Part shown: positions 1 through 8,436 of the stretch, piece by piece | How positions within the stretch are numbered: the stretch's first letter is position 1 | Layout: every line of letters starts with the position of its first letter | Assembly (NCBI RefSeq): GCF_024055595.1 | Contig: NZ_JAMXOF010000003.1 | Location: forward strand, 62,001-126,000 | Length of the DNA: 64,000 nt | Direction of reading: 5' to 3' | From: Mucilaginibacter aurantiaciroseus | GTDB lineage: Bacteria; Bacteroidota; Bacteroidia; Sphingobacteriales; Sphingobacteriaceae | Position numbers and translations under genes: made by a program | Notes under the pieces: generated by a model | Seen by the model: only the letters and a program-made list of their open reading frames with translations | Databases searched by the model: none | What the model was told of the DNA's origin: nothing

Positions 1-1186
1 CGGCATGGGTATAAACACCCGCATGCGTAATACGTGGGATAGATGCACCCACAACGTTACAAATACCAAATATGGTAGCGCCTTTTTCTTTAGCCAGCTC
101 AATAGCGGCCATAGTATCGGCAGTTTCGCCAGACTGTGAAATGGCTATAACCAGATCTTTTGAAGATATGATAGGGTTACGGTACCTAAATTCAGAAGCG
201 TATTCAACTTCAACAGGTACGCGTGCAAATTCCTCAATTAAGTATTCGCCCACCAAGCCGGCGTGCCATGATGTACCACAGGCTACAATAATAATGCGGT
301 CTATATTCTTTAATTTTTCAATATATTCTTTTATACCACCTAAGGCAACCAAACCCTGCTCAGGATAAATACGCCCACGCAGACAATCACGTATAGAACG
401 TGGCTGCTCGTAGATCTCTTTAAGCATAAAGTGGTCGTAGCCGCCTTTTTCAAGCATTTCCAGCTTAAGCTCAAGCTCCTGTATGTATGGGGTTTGTATA
501 GTATTGTCGATGTGTTTGATCAACAGGTCATCGCGCCTAACGTAGGCAATTTCGTTATCGTTTAGGTAAATAACGTTTTTAGTATACTCAACAATAGGCG
601 TAGCATCAGATGCAATGAAGTATTCACCTTTACCAACGCCAATAACCAACGGGCTGCCTTTGCGGGCCGCTATCAGTTCATCGGGCTCATCCTCGCTCAT
701 AATAACAATGGCGTAAGCACCAACCACGCGGTTTAGGGCAAGCCTTACGGCTTCGCGCAGGCCAAGGCCGGTAACGTCCTTTATCTCTTCAATAAGGTGT
801 ATTAAAACCTCGGTATCGGTATCGCTTTTAAATTCGTGCCCTTTAGATGATAGGGCCTCCTTTAAAGTTGAATAGTTCTCAATAATACCATTATGGATAA
901 TGGTAAGCTTGCTGTCACCTGATGAATGCGGGTGCGAATTTCTGTCGCTTGGGGCACCGTGGGTAGCCCAGCGGGTGTGGCCCATACCTACCGAACCGGC
1001 AAGATCTTCGCCCTCAACATGGGCTTCCAGATCACTCACCTTTCCGGCCTTTTTAAAAAGTTTTAACCCGTCATTTGCAAGGGCAATACCGGCACTGTCG
1101 TAACCACGGTATTCAAGTCTGTGAAGTCCTTTTATTACTATTGGATAGGCGTCTCTGAAACCTATATAACCTACTATGCCGCACAT
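1..1186 (-). CDS. glmS: glutamine--fructose-6-phosphate aminotransferase (isomerizing), 3' part outside window
   Basis: Makes glucosamine-6-phosphate from fructose-6-phosphate and glutamine, the first committed step towards UDP-GlcNAc for peptidoglycan and lipid A. The reading frame starts with MCGIVGYIG, so the catalytic Cys2 of the N-terminal nucleophile glutaminase domain is present, followed by the HTRWATHG and GDSKLTIIHNGIIENY blocks. The first sugar-isomerase (SIS) domain begins near residue 290 and carries ACGTSWHA and SQSGETADT. About 395 codons are visible of a family length near 610, so the second SIS domain lies beyond the left edge. The start is fixed by the need for Cys2. The identification is certain; only the missing end is unseen. 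Confidence 0.97.
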   Translation of the reverse strand, partial: MCGIVGYIGFRDAYPIVIKGLHRLEYRGYDSAGIALANDGLKLFKKAGKVSDLEAHVEGEDLAGSVGMGHTRWATHGAPSDRNSHPHSSGDSKLTIIHNGIIENYSTLKEALSSKGHEFKSDTDTEVLIHLIEEIKDVTGLGLREAVRLALNRVVGAYAIVIMSEDEPDELIAARKGSPLVIGVGKGEYFIASDATPIVEYTKNVIYLNDNEIAYVRRDDLLIKHIDNTIQTPYIQELELKLEMLEKGGYDHFMLKEIYEQPRSIRDCLRGRIYPEQGLVALGGIKEYIEKLKNIDRIIIVACGTSWHAGLVGEYLIEEFARVPVEVEYASEFRYRNPIISSKDLVIAISQSGETADTMAAIELAKEKGATIFGICNVVGASIPRITHAGVYTHA

Positions 1187-1231
1187 AAATAAATAGAATT
1201 TGTATTGTAATTAATAGAAATAGATATGCGA

Positions 1232-1239
1232 CAAAAGTA
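1232..1239 (-). promoter_or_regulatory. TAnnTTTG promoter box for glmS
   Basis: The minus strand reads TACTTTTG, a full match to the Bacteroidota -7 consensus TAnnTTTG. It gives a leader of about 40 nt before the glmS start codon. Confidence 0.6.
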
Positions 1240-1281
1240 AGTAGATAAATAGCATTATCAAGGCTAAAAATTAGATATAAA

Positions 1282-1307
1282 AAAAACACCTCAAATGAGG
1301 TGTTTTT
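1282..1307 (-). terminator. intrinsic terminator downstream of the DUF4270 gene
   Basis: A perfect 12-base inverted repeat (AAAAACACCTCA and its complement) with a very short loop, A-rich on one side and T-rich on the other, so it can terminate in both directions. It lies 22 bases past the stop of the DUF4270 gene and upstream of the glmS promoter. Confidence 0.8.
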
Positions 1308-1328
1308 AAATAATTTTAAAAAGTTTTT

Positions 1329-2699
1329 TTATTGATTTAGCTTGGTGTAAATAATATTAAGCTTAATATTATATAGCGCAGCATCCTTGCCGCCAACAAT
1401 GCCCCTTTCGGCAAACGTTGCAGCTGGGCTGATGCTAATACCCGTGGTAATTGTAGGATCAACAGGTGAAAGGTAGGTGCCGTAATCAATAGTTTTGCCG
1501 GTTATCAGATCCTGTAGAAAAGCAGTTACTATAAAGTGGTACTCCCCTTTTGTAGCATTGTAATTACCACCAAAAACGGAAGCCCTTGGGTCGGTTGTTG
1601 ATGCATCTTGTAGTGTTACACGCTGATGCGCAATATCATACTTGTACAACGTTAGCCTTTTGGCCGGCATGTAAGGGATGCCACTTGTAGGTTTTACAGT
1701 AATTACCAATTCGGCACGGTTTATTACAACTTTGTTATTCTGCGCAGCAAAAATATTCTTTACATCGGGGAACGATATCTTAGCCCTTAAACCTGCAAGC
1801 CCCTGCAGATATACTAAGTTATCTGTTGAAGTACCGGCAATTGCTGCTTTAACATTGGCTGTGTAGGTATGCTTAATTTCGGTAACCGTTGTAGCAAACG
1901 GGAGGGATACGTTAGAGGTATCTATAACACCTGCATTATTACGACGGTAATAATATTGTACCCTTGCAGAGTCGAGCCTGAAAAATACATTGCCCCCAGC
2001 CCCTGCACTCTTACTAAGTGTTAACGACAGGCCTTTAAATGTATTTTGGAAAACAGTGTTATTGGCTAATGAAGAAGGTGCTGCTTCAAAAAATTCAAAG
2101 AACATGGCATTAGGATCAAGTTTTACGCGTACTTGTGGCCTTACCTTTATAGGGGCATCAGGTTTACCTACCGTCATACTTGTTATGTATAAACTGTCGT
2201 TATAACGCGGTTTAAATTCTTTAGAACCCAAAACGGTCGGCTTTGATAGAAAGTGCTTGGTGTTATAATATGATTTTGTAGGCAAGATCCGCTCGTCAAG
2301 CTGGCGCACGTCAACTTTGAAAGTTGATGCTGTGGAATCCCCATAGAAACCATTAGCTGCATACGGCAAAACCAAAACGGCAGAATCTACTGTAATTACG
2401 CCGGATGGCACAGTATAAGCAACAGAACCGGGTAATGATAACACAGCCGCCACACCAGCCTCTGTAAGGCCAAACTCCGGGTCTTCAAAATAAGCTAATG
2501 GCGACCTGATGCTTAAATTGTTGGTGATGATAGAATCCTCGTACGCGGTAGTAGCTACTACTCCATTGTTTGTTAATAGGGTACCGTTGATCTGGTTAGC
2601 AGGGTCAACATCTAAGCCTATACCATCCTGGGTTTTACAGCTATCTAAAATAAAAAGACTTATTAACAGGGTTAATAAGCCTAATTTGTAAAATTTCAT
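1329..2699 (-). CDS. DUF4270 domain-containing lipoprotein
   Basis: A 456-residue exported lipoprotein. The N-terminus has a charged start, a hydrophobic stretch and a lipobox ending LDSC at about residue 21, so signal peptidase II cleavage and an outer-membrane or periplasmic location are expected. The rest is a beta-rich DUF4270 fold with the early motif GIGLDVDP and repeated SAVLVLPY/AELVITV-type strands. The molecular function of DUF4270 proteins is not known. It sits 15 bp downstream of the glycogen-synthase-like gene on the same strand and is probably co-transcribed with it. This gene order next to panC/panD is, from memory, common in Sphingobacteriaceae. Confidence 0.85.
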   Translation of the reverse strand: MKFYKLGLLTLLISLFILDSCKTQDGIGLDVDPANQINGTLLTNNGVVATTAYEDSIITNNLSIRSPLAYFEDPEFGLTEAGVAAVLSLPGSVAYTVPSGVITVDSAVLVLPYAANGFYGDSTASTFKVDVRQLDERILPTKSYYNTKHFLSKPTVLGSKEFKPRYNDSLYITSMTVGKPDAPIKVRPQVRVKLDPNAMFFEFFEAAPSSLANNTVFQNTFKGLSLTLSKSAGAGGNVFFRLDSARVQYYYRRNNAGVIDTSNVSLPFATTVTEIKHTYTANVKAAIAGTSTDNLVYLQGLAGLRAKISFPDVKNIFAAQNNKVVINRAELVITVKPTSGIPYMPAKRLTLYKYDIAHQRVTLQDASTTDPRASVFGGNYNATKGEYHFIVTAFLQDLITGKTIDYGTYLSPVDPTITTGISISPAATFAERGIVGGKDAALYNIKLNIIYTKLNQ

Positions 2700-2714
2700 A
2701 TATAATTTTAAAGC

Positions 2715-3539
2715 TTAAGCAACATCCACCAATTGTTCGTTGGTGATTTCTTCGTAAAAATTGTAATAATTTTCGAAATCTGAAGTGGAAACGTATTCCA
2801 TAACCGATTTATTGCTGTTTTTAACATTATTTAACACATCTGCATCAATATCGGCACTGCCTAGCACAATACCATCACTATAATGGATAGCACCTGCATA
2901 CATTGCTGTGTTGGTACCCTCTTTGTAAACTTCGGTGTTAGCCTCTGTCATGTCGCCCATTACGGCTTTACGCGCAAAATCGGCATCCATTTTCTCGGTA
3001 AACTCATTCCCGTAGATAGAGTAAACAACTTTCGAGTTTTTAAATGTTGGGTCGTCCTTGTATGTTGTTTTTAAATAAGCCGGCACTAAAGCGCTCATCC
3101 AGCCGTGGCAATGAATAACATCCGGCGCCCAGCCAAGTTTTTTAACGGTTTCTAAAGCACCTTTGCAGAAGAAGATCATGCGCTCATCGTTATCGGCATA
3201 AAATTTACCGTCTTTGTCGTTAAACACATGCTTGCGTTGAAAATACTCTTCATTATCTAAAAAGTAAACCTGCATACGCGCTGCGGGGATAGAAGCTACC
3301 TTGATGATCAGCGGATTGTCGTTATCATTAATAATGATATTCATCCCTGATAAACGGATAACTTCATGTAAACGGTTCCTGCGCTCATTAATGTTCCCGA
3401 AACGTGGCATCAAAATGCGAATCTCGAAACCCTTATCCTGCATAGCCTGCGGGAGTTGGCGCGTTATCTCAGCAATTTTTGTAAGTTCAAGAAAGGGAGA
3501 CATTTCATGAGTTATGAACAGTAGTTTTGATTTACCCAT
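2715..3539 (-). CDS. glycogen/starch synthase-like protein, N-terminal (GT5) domain only
   Basis: A 274-residue protein matching only the first Rossmann domain of ADP-glucose-type glycogen synthases (full enzymes are near 480 residues). Visible family marks are LLFITHEMSPF at the start and DVIHCHGWMSALVP in the middle. The nucleotide-sugar-binding C-terminal GT-B domain is absent, and the usual KTGGL loop is replaced by LTKIAEI, so classical glycogen synthase activity by this protein alone is doubtful. The in-frame ORF extends 28 codons further upstream, but the ATG giving MGKSKLLF was chosen because a TAnnTTTG box lies just upstream of it and the extension has no family likeness. Divergent from panC. 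Confidence 0.8.
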   Translation of the reverse strand: MGKSKLLFITHEMSPFLELTKIAEITRQLPQAMQDKGFEIRILMPRFGNINERRNRLHEVIRLSGMNIIINDNDNPLIIKVASIPAARMQVYFLDNEEYFQRKHVFNDKDGKFYADNDERMIFFCKGALETVKKLGWAPDVIHCHGWMSALVPAYLKTTYKDDPTFKNSKVVYSIYGNEFTEKMDADFARKAVMGDMTEANTEVYKEGTNTAMYAGAIHYSDGIVLGSADIDADVLNNVKNSNKSVMEYVSTSDFENYYNFYEEITNEQLVDVA

Positions 3540-3588
3540 CACTAATCTATTTATAATATGTATAAGAATTTCAAAAAATTTGAGTTTG

Positions 3589-3596
3589 CAAATATA
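3589..3596 (-). promoter_or_regulatory. TAnnTTTG promoter box for the glycogen synthase-like gene
   Basis: The minus strand reads TATATTTG, placing the transcription start about 44 nt before the chosen ATG. This supports the shorter start of the downstream protein. Confidence 0.6.
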
Positions 3597-3637
3597 AGCA
3601 TTATTATATGAACCGGCAACCACTTGTACAACAGCGT

Positions 3638-3668
3638 TTGGTAGTTTTTAAGTAATTGTACACCTTTG
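3638..3668 (+). promoter_or_regulatory. probable panC promoter (TTTG, 19-base spacer, CACCTTTG)
   Basis: TTTG followed after 19 bases by CACCTTTG, close to the Bacteroidota arrangement of a -33 TTTG and a -7 TAnnTTTG; only the T of TA is changed to C. It ends 27 bases before the proposed TTG start of panC. Confidence 0.5.
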
Positions 3669-3695
3669 CCAAATTTTTGCAATCTTTATTTTAGT

Positions 3696-4526
3696 TTGAA
3701 AACATTTACCACCCGCCGGGCTATCCGCGAATATTTATGTGCACAAGGCAGTGCAACCATTGGCTTTGTGCCCACTATGGGCGCGTTGCATAATGGCCAC
3801 CTATCGCTAATTGCGCAGGCAAAGCAGGCTAATGATATTACCGTTTGCAGCATATTTGTAAACCCCACCCAGTTTAACGACGCCAAAGACCTTAAAAAAT
3901 ACCCCCGCCCTATTGAAGCTGATATGGCCAAACTGGAGCTTGCCGGGTGCGACATTTTGTTTAACCCCGCGGTTAATGAGATGTATGACGGTAATGAGCA
4001 ATGGCATTTGGATGTAGGCCGGCTTGAGTATTTACTAGAGGGCGAATTTAGGCCCGGCCATTACCAGGGCGTTATGCAGGTGGTATTTAAGCTGCTTGAC
4101 ATAGTTAAGCCAACTAACCTATACATGGGGCAAAAGGATTACCAGCAAATTATGGTGGTTAATAAAATGATAGAACTGCTAAACATCCCCGTAAACATAG
4201 TGATGTGCCCGATAGAGCGCGAGGCCGACGGTTTAGCTATGAGTTCGCGCAATGTTCATTTAACCGCCGAAGACAGGCAGCATGCACTTGTATTATCAAA
4301 AACATTAAATTGGGTAAAGGATAATTTTGACAGACTAAACATAGCTGAGTTGCAACAGCAAGCCATGGACAAATTAGCTGCTGAAGAGGGTGTTGAACCG
4401 GAATACTTTAGGATTGTAGATGGCAAAATGCTATTACATGCCAGCGAAAACACGCAAATCATTGTCGCCCTAACCGCAGCCCGTGTAGGCAAAACAAGGC
4501 TGTTAGATAATGTGTTGATTAGATAG
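3696..4526 (+). CDS. panC: pantothenate synthetase
   Basis: Condenses pantoate with beta-alanine using ATP, the last step of vitamin B5 synthesis in the cytosol. Family marks are VPTMGALHNGHLSL (ATP-binding HIGH-like block), FVNPTQFN, the MGQKDYQQ block and the EREADGLAMSSRN block. The ORF is open from a TTG ten codons earlier, but the TTG giving M-KTFTTRRAIREYL fits the family N-terminus and gives 276 residues, the normal length. No ATG is available. Followed by panD, whose product supplies the beta-alanine. Confidence 0.95.
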   Translation: MKTFTTRRAIREYLCAQGSATIGFVPTMGALHNGHLSLIAQAKQANDITVCSIFVNPTQFNDAKDLKKYPRPIEADMAKLELAGCDILFNPAVNEMYDGNEQWHLDVGRLEYLLEGEFRPGHYQGVMQVVFKLLDIVKPTNLYMGQKDYQQIMVVNKMIELLNIPVNIVMCPIEREADGLAMSSRNVHLTAEDRQHALVLSKTLNWVKDNFDRLNIAELQQQAMDKLAAEEGVEPEYFRIVDGKMLLHASENTQIIVALTAARVGKTRLLDNVLIR

Positions 4527-4619
4527 GTAGCAGTTGATGGTTGATGGATCATTGAACCATTATACAGATATTACAAACGCGAAACATTACCATCGACTAC
4601 CAACTATGAACCATCAACC
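4526..4619. repeat. word-repeat inverted repeat between panC and panD
   Basis: The left arm repeats TTGATGG (GTTGATGG then TTGATGG) and the right arm holds the complements CCATCGACTACC and CCATCAACC. The perfect pair is GGTTGATGG with CCATCAACC; GGTAG-CA-GTTGATGG pairs loosely with CCATCGACTACC. It fills nearly the whole intergenic gap and could act as a terminator or processing hairpin. Confidence 0.6.
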
Positions 4620-4628
4620 AAATATTCC

Positions 4629-4636
4629 TACCTTTG
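4629..4636 (+). promoter_or_regulatory. TAnnTTTG box immediately before the panD start codon
   Basis: TACCTTTG, with the panD ATG starting only 5 bases after its last G. If transcription starts the usual few bases downstream, the panD mRNA is nearly leaderless. Confidence 0.6.
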
Positions 4637-4640
4637 CACC

Positions 4641-4991
4641 ATGATTATTGAGGTATTAAAATCAAAGCTTCATCGCGTTAAGGTTACACAGGCCGAATTG
4701 AACTACGTTGGCAGTATAACTATTGATGAAGATCTTATTGAAGCGGCTAATATCATCCCGAACGAAAAGGTACAAATTGTTAACAATAACAACGGCGCCC
4801 GTTTCGAAACCTATGTTATTAAAGGCGAGCGTGGCAGCGGTACCGTATGCCTTAACGGTGCAACCGCGAGGCTTGCCCAGGTTGGCGATATCGTGATCAT
4901 CATGTCGTACGCTTACATGGAAGCCGATGAGGCCCGTGCCTACGAGCCAATATTAATATTCCCCGATGCTAATAATAAACTGATAAGGTAA
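4641..4991 (+). CDS. panD: aspartate 1-decarboxylase (pyruvoyl enzyme precursor)
   Basis: Decarboxylates L-aspartate to beta-alanine for pantothenate synthesis. At 116 residues it has the family length, starting [20 protein letters not shown]. The self-cleavage site is the Gly24-Ser25 pair in [10 protein letters not shown], where Ser25 becomes the pyruvoyl cofactor. The downstream NGAT segment and the Y-E-P-x-L-I-F tail are also present. It follows panC after a hairpin-filled gap and has its own promoter box, so it may be transcribed both with panC and alone. Confidence 0.97.
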   Translation: MIIEVLKSKLHRVKVTQAELNYVGSITIDEDLIEAANIIPNEKVQIVNNNNGARFETYVIKGERGSGTVCLNGATARLAQVGDIVIIMSYAYMEADEARAYEPILIFPDANNKLIR

Positions 4992-5390
4992 AATGATAGT
5001 ATCTTACACCTGCTAATAAAGCGCCTATTTCTAATTAATTTTCTTTTACTTACTACTTTTGCTTGCATTGCTCAGCGCCAGAATATCTATTTTTTTAGGA
5101 TGATGGTCGGTAGGTAAAAAGCAAAGACAGTGCTAGTGAGCGAACCTAATTCAGGCTTGACAATCTAAAACGTGATTGAGTTTTACTCAACCGATTAAAA
5201 AAGTTAATTGGTACATCAAAAGTTATTGCGTACAATTATTTTAATGGCATTTGCCTGTCGTTTTACAAAAACCGAAAAAAAACAGCAGAAACCCATGTAG
5301 ATGGATGGCATTTAAAAAATTACGACAGCTACTATTTAAATGATAAGTTATATATCCGTAGGAAGATCACGACTATAGAAGAGACATCTT
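4992..5390. other. gene-poor gap, degenerate sequence
   Basis: AT-rich stretch without a convincing gene. One frame stays open from about 5210 to 5456 but has no usable start codon and no family likeness. It leads straight into the recombinase remnant, so it is probably the decayed edge of a lost mobile element. Confidence 0.4.
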
Positions 5391-5721
5391 CGAGGAAAAC
5401 TCGACCAACTGGGCAGATCTTTAAAACACTTATTGGAATTGACATCTTATTTTGAGAAGAAAGGAGTCGGGCTGATATCGTTAGATGATCACATTTATAC
5501 AGACACAACCCGGTCTGGAAGCAGCCCGAGCCCGTGGAAGAAAAGAAAGCAGAAGCAAAGGTTTGTCGAAAGAGGCCGAGCGTACAACCATGCTTGCACA
5601 AAGCTTATATAATGAACGAAAACCCGGAGTAGTTGCTATTGCCAAACAATTTTTGATTTCTAAAATGACCCTTTATAAATATCTAAGACCCCAAGAGGTC
5701 AAAACTCATAGGAAAGTTTAG
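5391..5721 (+). pseudogene. serine recombinase (resolvase/invertase) remnant
   Basis: The first part reads KLDQLGRSLKHLLEL then EKKGVGLISLDDHI, the typical middle of a Hin/Tn3-resolvase-type serine recombinase. The reading frame then shifts near 5500 and continues as GLEAARARGRK and LSKEAERTTMLAQSLYNE, ending in the C-terminal helix-turn-helix (VVAIAKQFLISKMTLYKYL). The segment that normally joins the two, about 25 residues including the FAEFERDLIRERT region, is missing, and the N-terminal half with the catalytic serine is absent. A broken gene, not a short regulator, although the last 78 codons form an open frame. Confidence 0.8.
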
Positions 5722-5917
5722 AAGGGTTTATAGTGCCGTAAAGGCTTATTTTTAATTGCCTGATAGCGGGCTTTTATAAACGATATTGTTTTTGAACCAT
5801 TTTAAAAGCTATCTGCATTTAAAGAAGACGTACCAATTTCCGCAAAGCAATTTAATCACTTTTACTTTTCTCAATTTTGGGCAATGAGTAGATGGGTTTT
5901 GGAACTTTTAAATTTAT

Positions 5918-7504
5918 TTATTTGTCCCTTACTCCATCCCATGCTGACAGTATTTTAGCATGCGGGTTAGTTTGCAATACCCATGTTTTATTTATAAGCA
6001 TAGTTCTACGCTGTTTATTGTCATAGGCTTCCCAGCCGGGGCTCCCGGTTTTAGCAAATTGAACCCATGCATCCTGCATTTTGTTAGCTAATTCTGCTGG
6101 TCCGCCATTTGGGCCAAGCATACCTCTTTGTCCTGTCACTATATCCAAATTATTAAAAACAAAAGGAATCTCTAAACCATGATAAGCGCCATATGTTCCA
6201 TTAGCAACGGATGATGGCCATGCAAATTCATACATGTATGTTTTTCCTGTAAGTGCGTGCGCATTTGCGAAACGTATGGAAGGAACTTGTGCCTGATACG
6301 AGGTGAGCACCGCAGAAAACAGTTCTCCGAGGTTTTTCTCGGGATATTCATTTTTATATATCGAGATCAATTTTGCCGGTGCTGGATGTACCTTTTTGAC
6401 TGCAAAATTCAATATTAAATTTAGTTTTATTTTCTTGAGCACACCCGTAGGCACCAAAAAATAATTCATCTCGTCTGTATTGTACCCAATCAATAGATTG
6501 TAATCGCTCCCAGCACCATTACGTGCATTTGCCAATGGCACTTTTGGAACGATATCCTGATCAATTACTGGAAAATAAAGACTTACCCCACCAGAAGGAT
6601 CTGAAAAATCTTCCGTTTCAAGTTTTACCATTTTTGGAGTTACTTTAGGTTGGTATGCCACCAATTGCTCGGGTGTAAATTTCATGTAAGCTTCTCTGGT
6701 ATTTTTTATTTGAAGCGTTGTTGCATATTTTTTCGCGATCCGGTCTGCCTGTTCACCGCTTAGTACTGCCTGACCAGATCCACTTTGCATAATAGCGTTT
6801 TTAAATAAGCCTTTGGCAGCAGGGCTTGTTACCAGTACGCCCACACTTATTGCCCCGGCCGATTCTCCAAAAACAGTGACATTACTGGGATCCCCGCCAA
6901 AAGCTTTAATATTTTTCTGCACCCATTTCAGGGCTGCTATCTGATCACGTATACCAATATTGGTAGGCACACCGTCTATTTTCAGAAACCCTTCAATGCC
7001 CAGGCGATAATTAAAAGAAACAAGCACGACTCCTTTTTTAGCAAAACTAGTTCCATCAAAAATAGGCACATTGCTTGTACCCAAAACAAATGCTCCCCCA
7101 TGAATATAAACCATCACCGGGAGGCGGCCAGTTTTTACATTTGGTGTCCAAACATTCGTGGTAAGGAAATTATCACCTTTAACCCAACCCTTTCCAAATG
7201 TGGGCTTTCCATCAATATCAGCATCTTTAGGCGTAGGAAATGGAGCGGTTGGTCCGGAAGCGATTGCATCTCGTACACCTTGCCATGGCGTAGGTTTTAC
7301 CGGAGCCGCAAAGCGAAGGCTACCTACGGGCGGAGCAGCAAACGGTATGTTTTTAAAAATGTAAACGCTTTTATCAAACTTGCCACGAATCTTGCCAGCT
7401 TCAATATGCACAATAGTGTTATCTGTTGAATAACTTTGCGCCTTTGCCGAGTAATAAGCAAACAGTACAAATGTGGCGATAAAAAATAAACTACTTTTTT
7501 TCAT
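5918..7504 (-). CDS. exported carboxylesterase type B
   Basis: An alpha/beta-hydrolase of the carboxylesterase B family, 528 residues. The chosen ATG gives MKKSSLFFIATFVLFAYYSA followed by KAQ, a clear signal peptide; the longer frame upstream has none. Motifs: GIRGKF/NIPFAAPPVG near the N-terminus, the oxyanion-hole HGGAF, the nucleophile elbow GESAG, a DEMNYF acid-region block and the catalytic-His block YHGLEIPFVF. Substrate is unknown; relatives split esters of plant or aromatic compounds. A second, diverged copy lies at 31262-32794. A small ORF of unknown meaning ends 32 bases upstream on the same strand. Confidence 0.88.
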   Translation of the reverse strand: MKKSSLFFIATFVLFAYYSAKAQSYSTDNTIVHIEAGKIRGKFDKSVYIFKNIPFAAPPVGSLRFAAPVKPTPWQGVRDAIASGPTAPFPTPKDADIDGKPTFGKGWVKGDNFLTTNVWTPNVKTGRLPVMVYIHGGAFVLGTSNVPIFDGTSFAKKGVVLVSFNYRLGIEGFLKIDGVPTNIGIRDQIAALKWVQKNIKAFGGDPSNVTVFGESAGAISVGVLVTSPAAKGLFKNAIMQSGSGQAVLSGEQADRIAKKYATTLQIKNTREAYMKFTPEQLVAYQPKVTPKMVKLETEDFSDPSGGVSLYFPVIDQDIVPKVPLANARNGAGSDYNLLIGYNTDEMNYFLVPTGVLKKIKLNLILNFAVKKVHPAPAKLISIYKNEYPEKNLGELFSAVLTSYQAQVPSIRFANAHALTGKTYMYEFAWPSSVANGTYGAYHGLEIPFVFNNLDIVTGQRGMLGPNGGPAELANKMQDAWVQFAKTGSPGWEAYDNKQRRTMLINKTWVLQTNPHAKILSAWDGVRDK

Positions 7505-7536
7505 AACGAATATATTATTGTGCTTTTTATTATTTA

Positions 7537-7782
7537 TTAATTTTTCACTGCTATTGCAGTACCAAATATAAAACAATCCTTGACGTATACCCAGTCCTTA
7601 ACAAACAACGGAAATCTTTTTATTTGGGACCACCTGAATATTGAATGAACTTGCCGAAGAGCTTGTAAGGGTGTAGTCACTCTGGCCCCGTTAACAATAA
7701 AATACTTGAAGTCCGGATTACGGTTATTAAATATTTGAGGGTAACGGAAACGTGAAATAAAAAAATTTAAAATACTTTTCAT
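7537..7782 (-). CDS. small hypothetical protein, doubtful
   Basis: An 81-codon open frame starting with ATG, basic and aromatic-rich (MKSILNFFISRFRYPQIF), ending shortly before the carboxylesterase start. I recognise no family. It could be a leader ORF, a remnant or chance; the surrounding DNA is decayed, which argues for caution. Confidence 0.25.
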   Translation of the reverse strand: MKSILNFFISRFRYPQIFNNRNPDFKYFIVNGARVTTPLQALRQVHSIFRWSQIKRFPLFVKDWVYVKDCFIFGTAIAVKN

Positions 7783-7961
7783 GAAATTGTCTTAATTAAA
7801 TTCACGAATTCGTTTTAACCGTTACACAGAATAACAATATTAAAACATGCTAGAATGGTGTATTAAAGTCCGGAAAGGCCGTAATTAATGGCGTAAGTAC
7901 CACTCATACAGACAGGTTAGTTATGCCAAAATTTGTTAATAGTGAAAATAAATTCGGTTAA

Positions 7962-8199
7962 TTTCTGGCCACGACAATTAAATATCCTGCAAAAGAGAGG
8001 GGAAAAGTTATTCAAGACCAGGTTGTTTTAAAATTCATGGTTGAAAACGACGGAAAACTCACCAATTTTATAATTCTACGTTCGCCAAATATTAGCTGCT
8101 GAAGCCATAAAAGCGCTATGACTTAGTCATGATTGGGACCCTGGCTATAGGCATGCTGTTCCGTTAAGAATAACATATGCCTTACCAATAAAACTTTAG
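7962..8199 (+). pseudogene. TonB C-terminal domain remnant
   Basis: Translated in pieces, the DNA gives FLATTIKYPAKERGKV, then VVLKFMVENDGKLTNFIILR, then after a frameshift AEAIKAL and, past a stop, WDPGYRHAVPLRITYALPIKL. This is the order of blocks in the TonB_C domain of energy transducers (KYP, V-G/D-x-DG, EAxR, W-P-G-x-P-V-x-x-x-Y-x-L-P). At least one frameshift and two stops are visible, and no upstream membrane anchor or proline-rich linker remains. Confidence 0.75.
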
Positions 8200-8300
8200 A
8201 ATGGCTAATGAATAAAACCATGCATAATGTGAACGGTTTACTTATTATTTAATTCTCTATTTAATTTATAAATTAAAATCCCCTAATCTCTACAATTTGC

Positions 8301-8335
8301 TATCTTTGCACCCCGACGCTGAGGTCGGGATTTTT
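8301..8335 (+). promoter_or_regulatory. carB promoter followed by a terminator-like hairpin in the leader
   Basis: TATCTTTG (8301-8308) matches TAnnTTTG. Three bases later a perfect 6-bp stem begins: CCCGAC, loop GCTGAG, GTCGGG (8312-8329), followed by ATTTTT. The hairpin would form at the very 5' end of the carB transcript, about 107 nt before the ATG. It looks like an attenuator, but regulation is inferred only from position and shape. Confidence 0.5.
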
Positions 8336-8436
8336 CGCCTTTCAGCGCATAGAAATTAGTTAATTGTTGCTGGTTAATAGTTCATGGCAAAACAATCTAT
8401 GAACAATGATCCATCGGCCATAACCCACAAAGTGCT

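Noticed and set aside
5485..5721. A 78-codon intact small DNA-binding gene
   Set aside because: It is the C-terminal end of a broken serine recombinase whose earlier part is readable in another frame just upstream.
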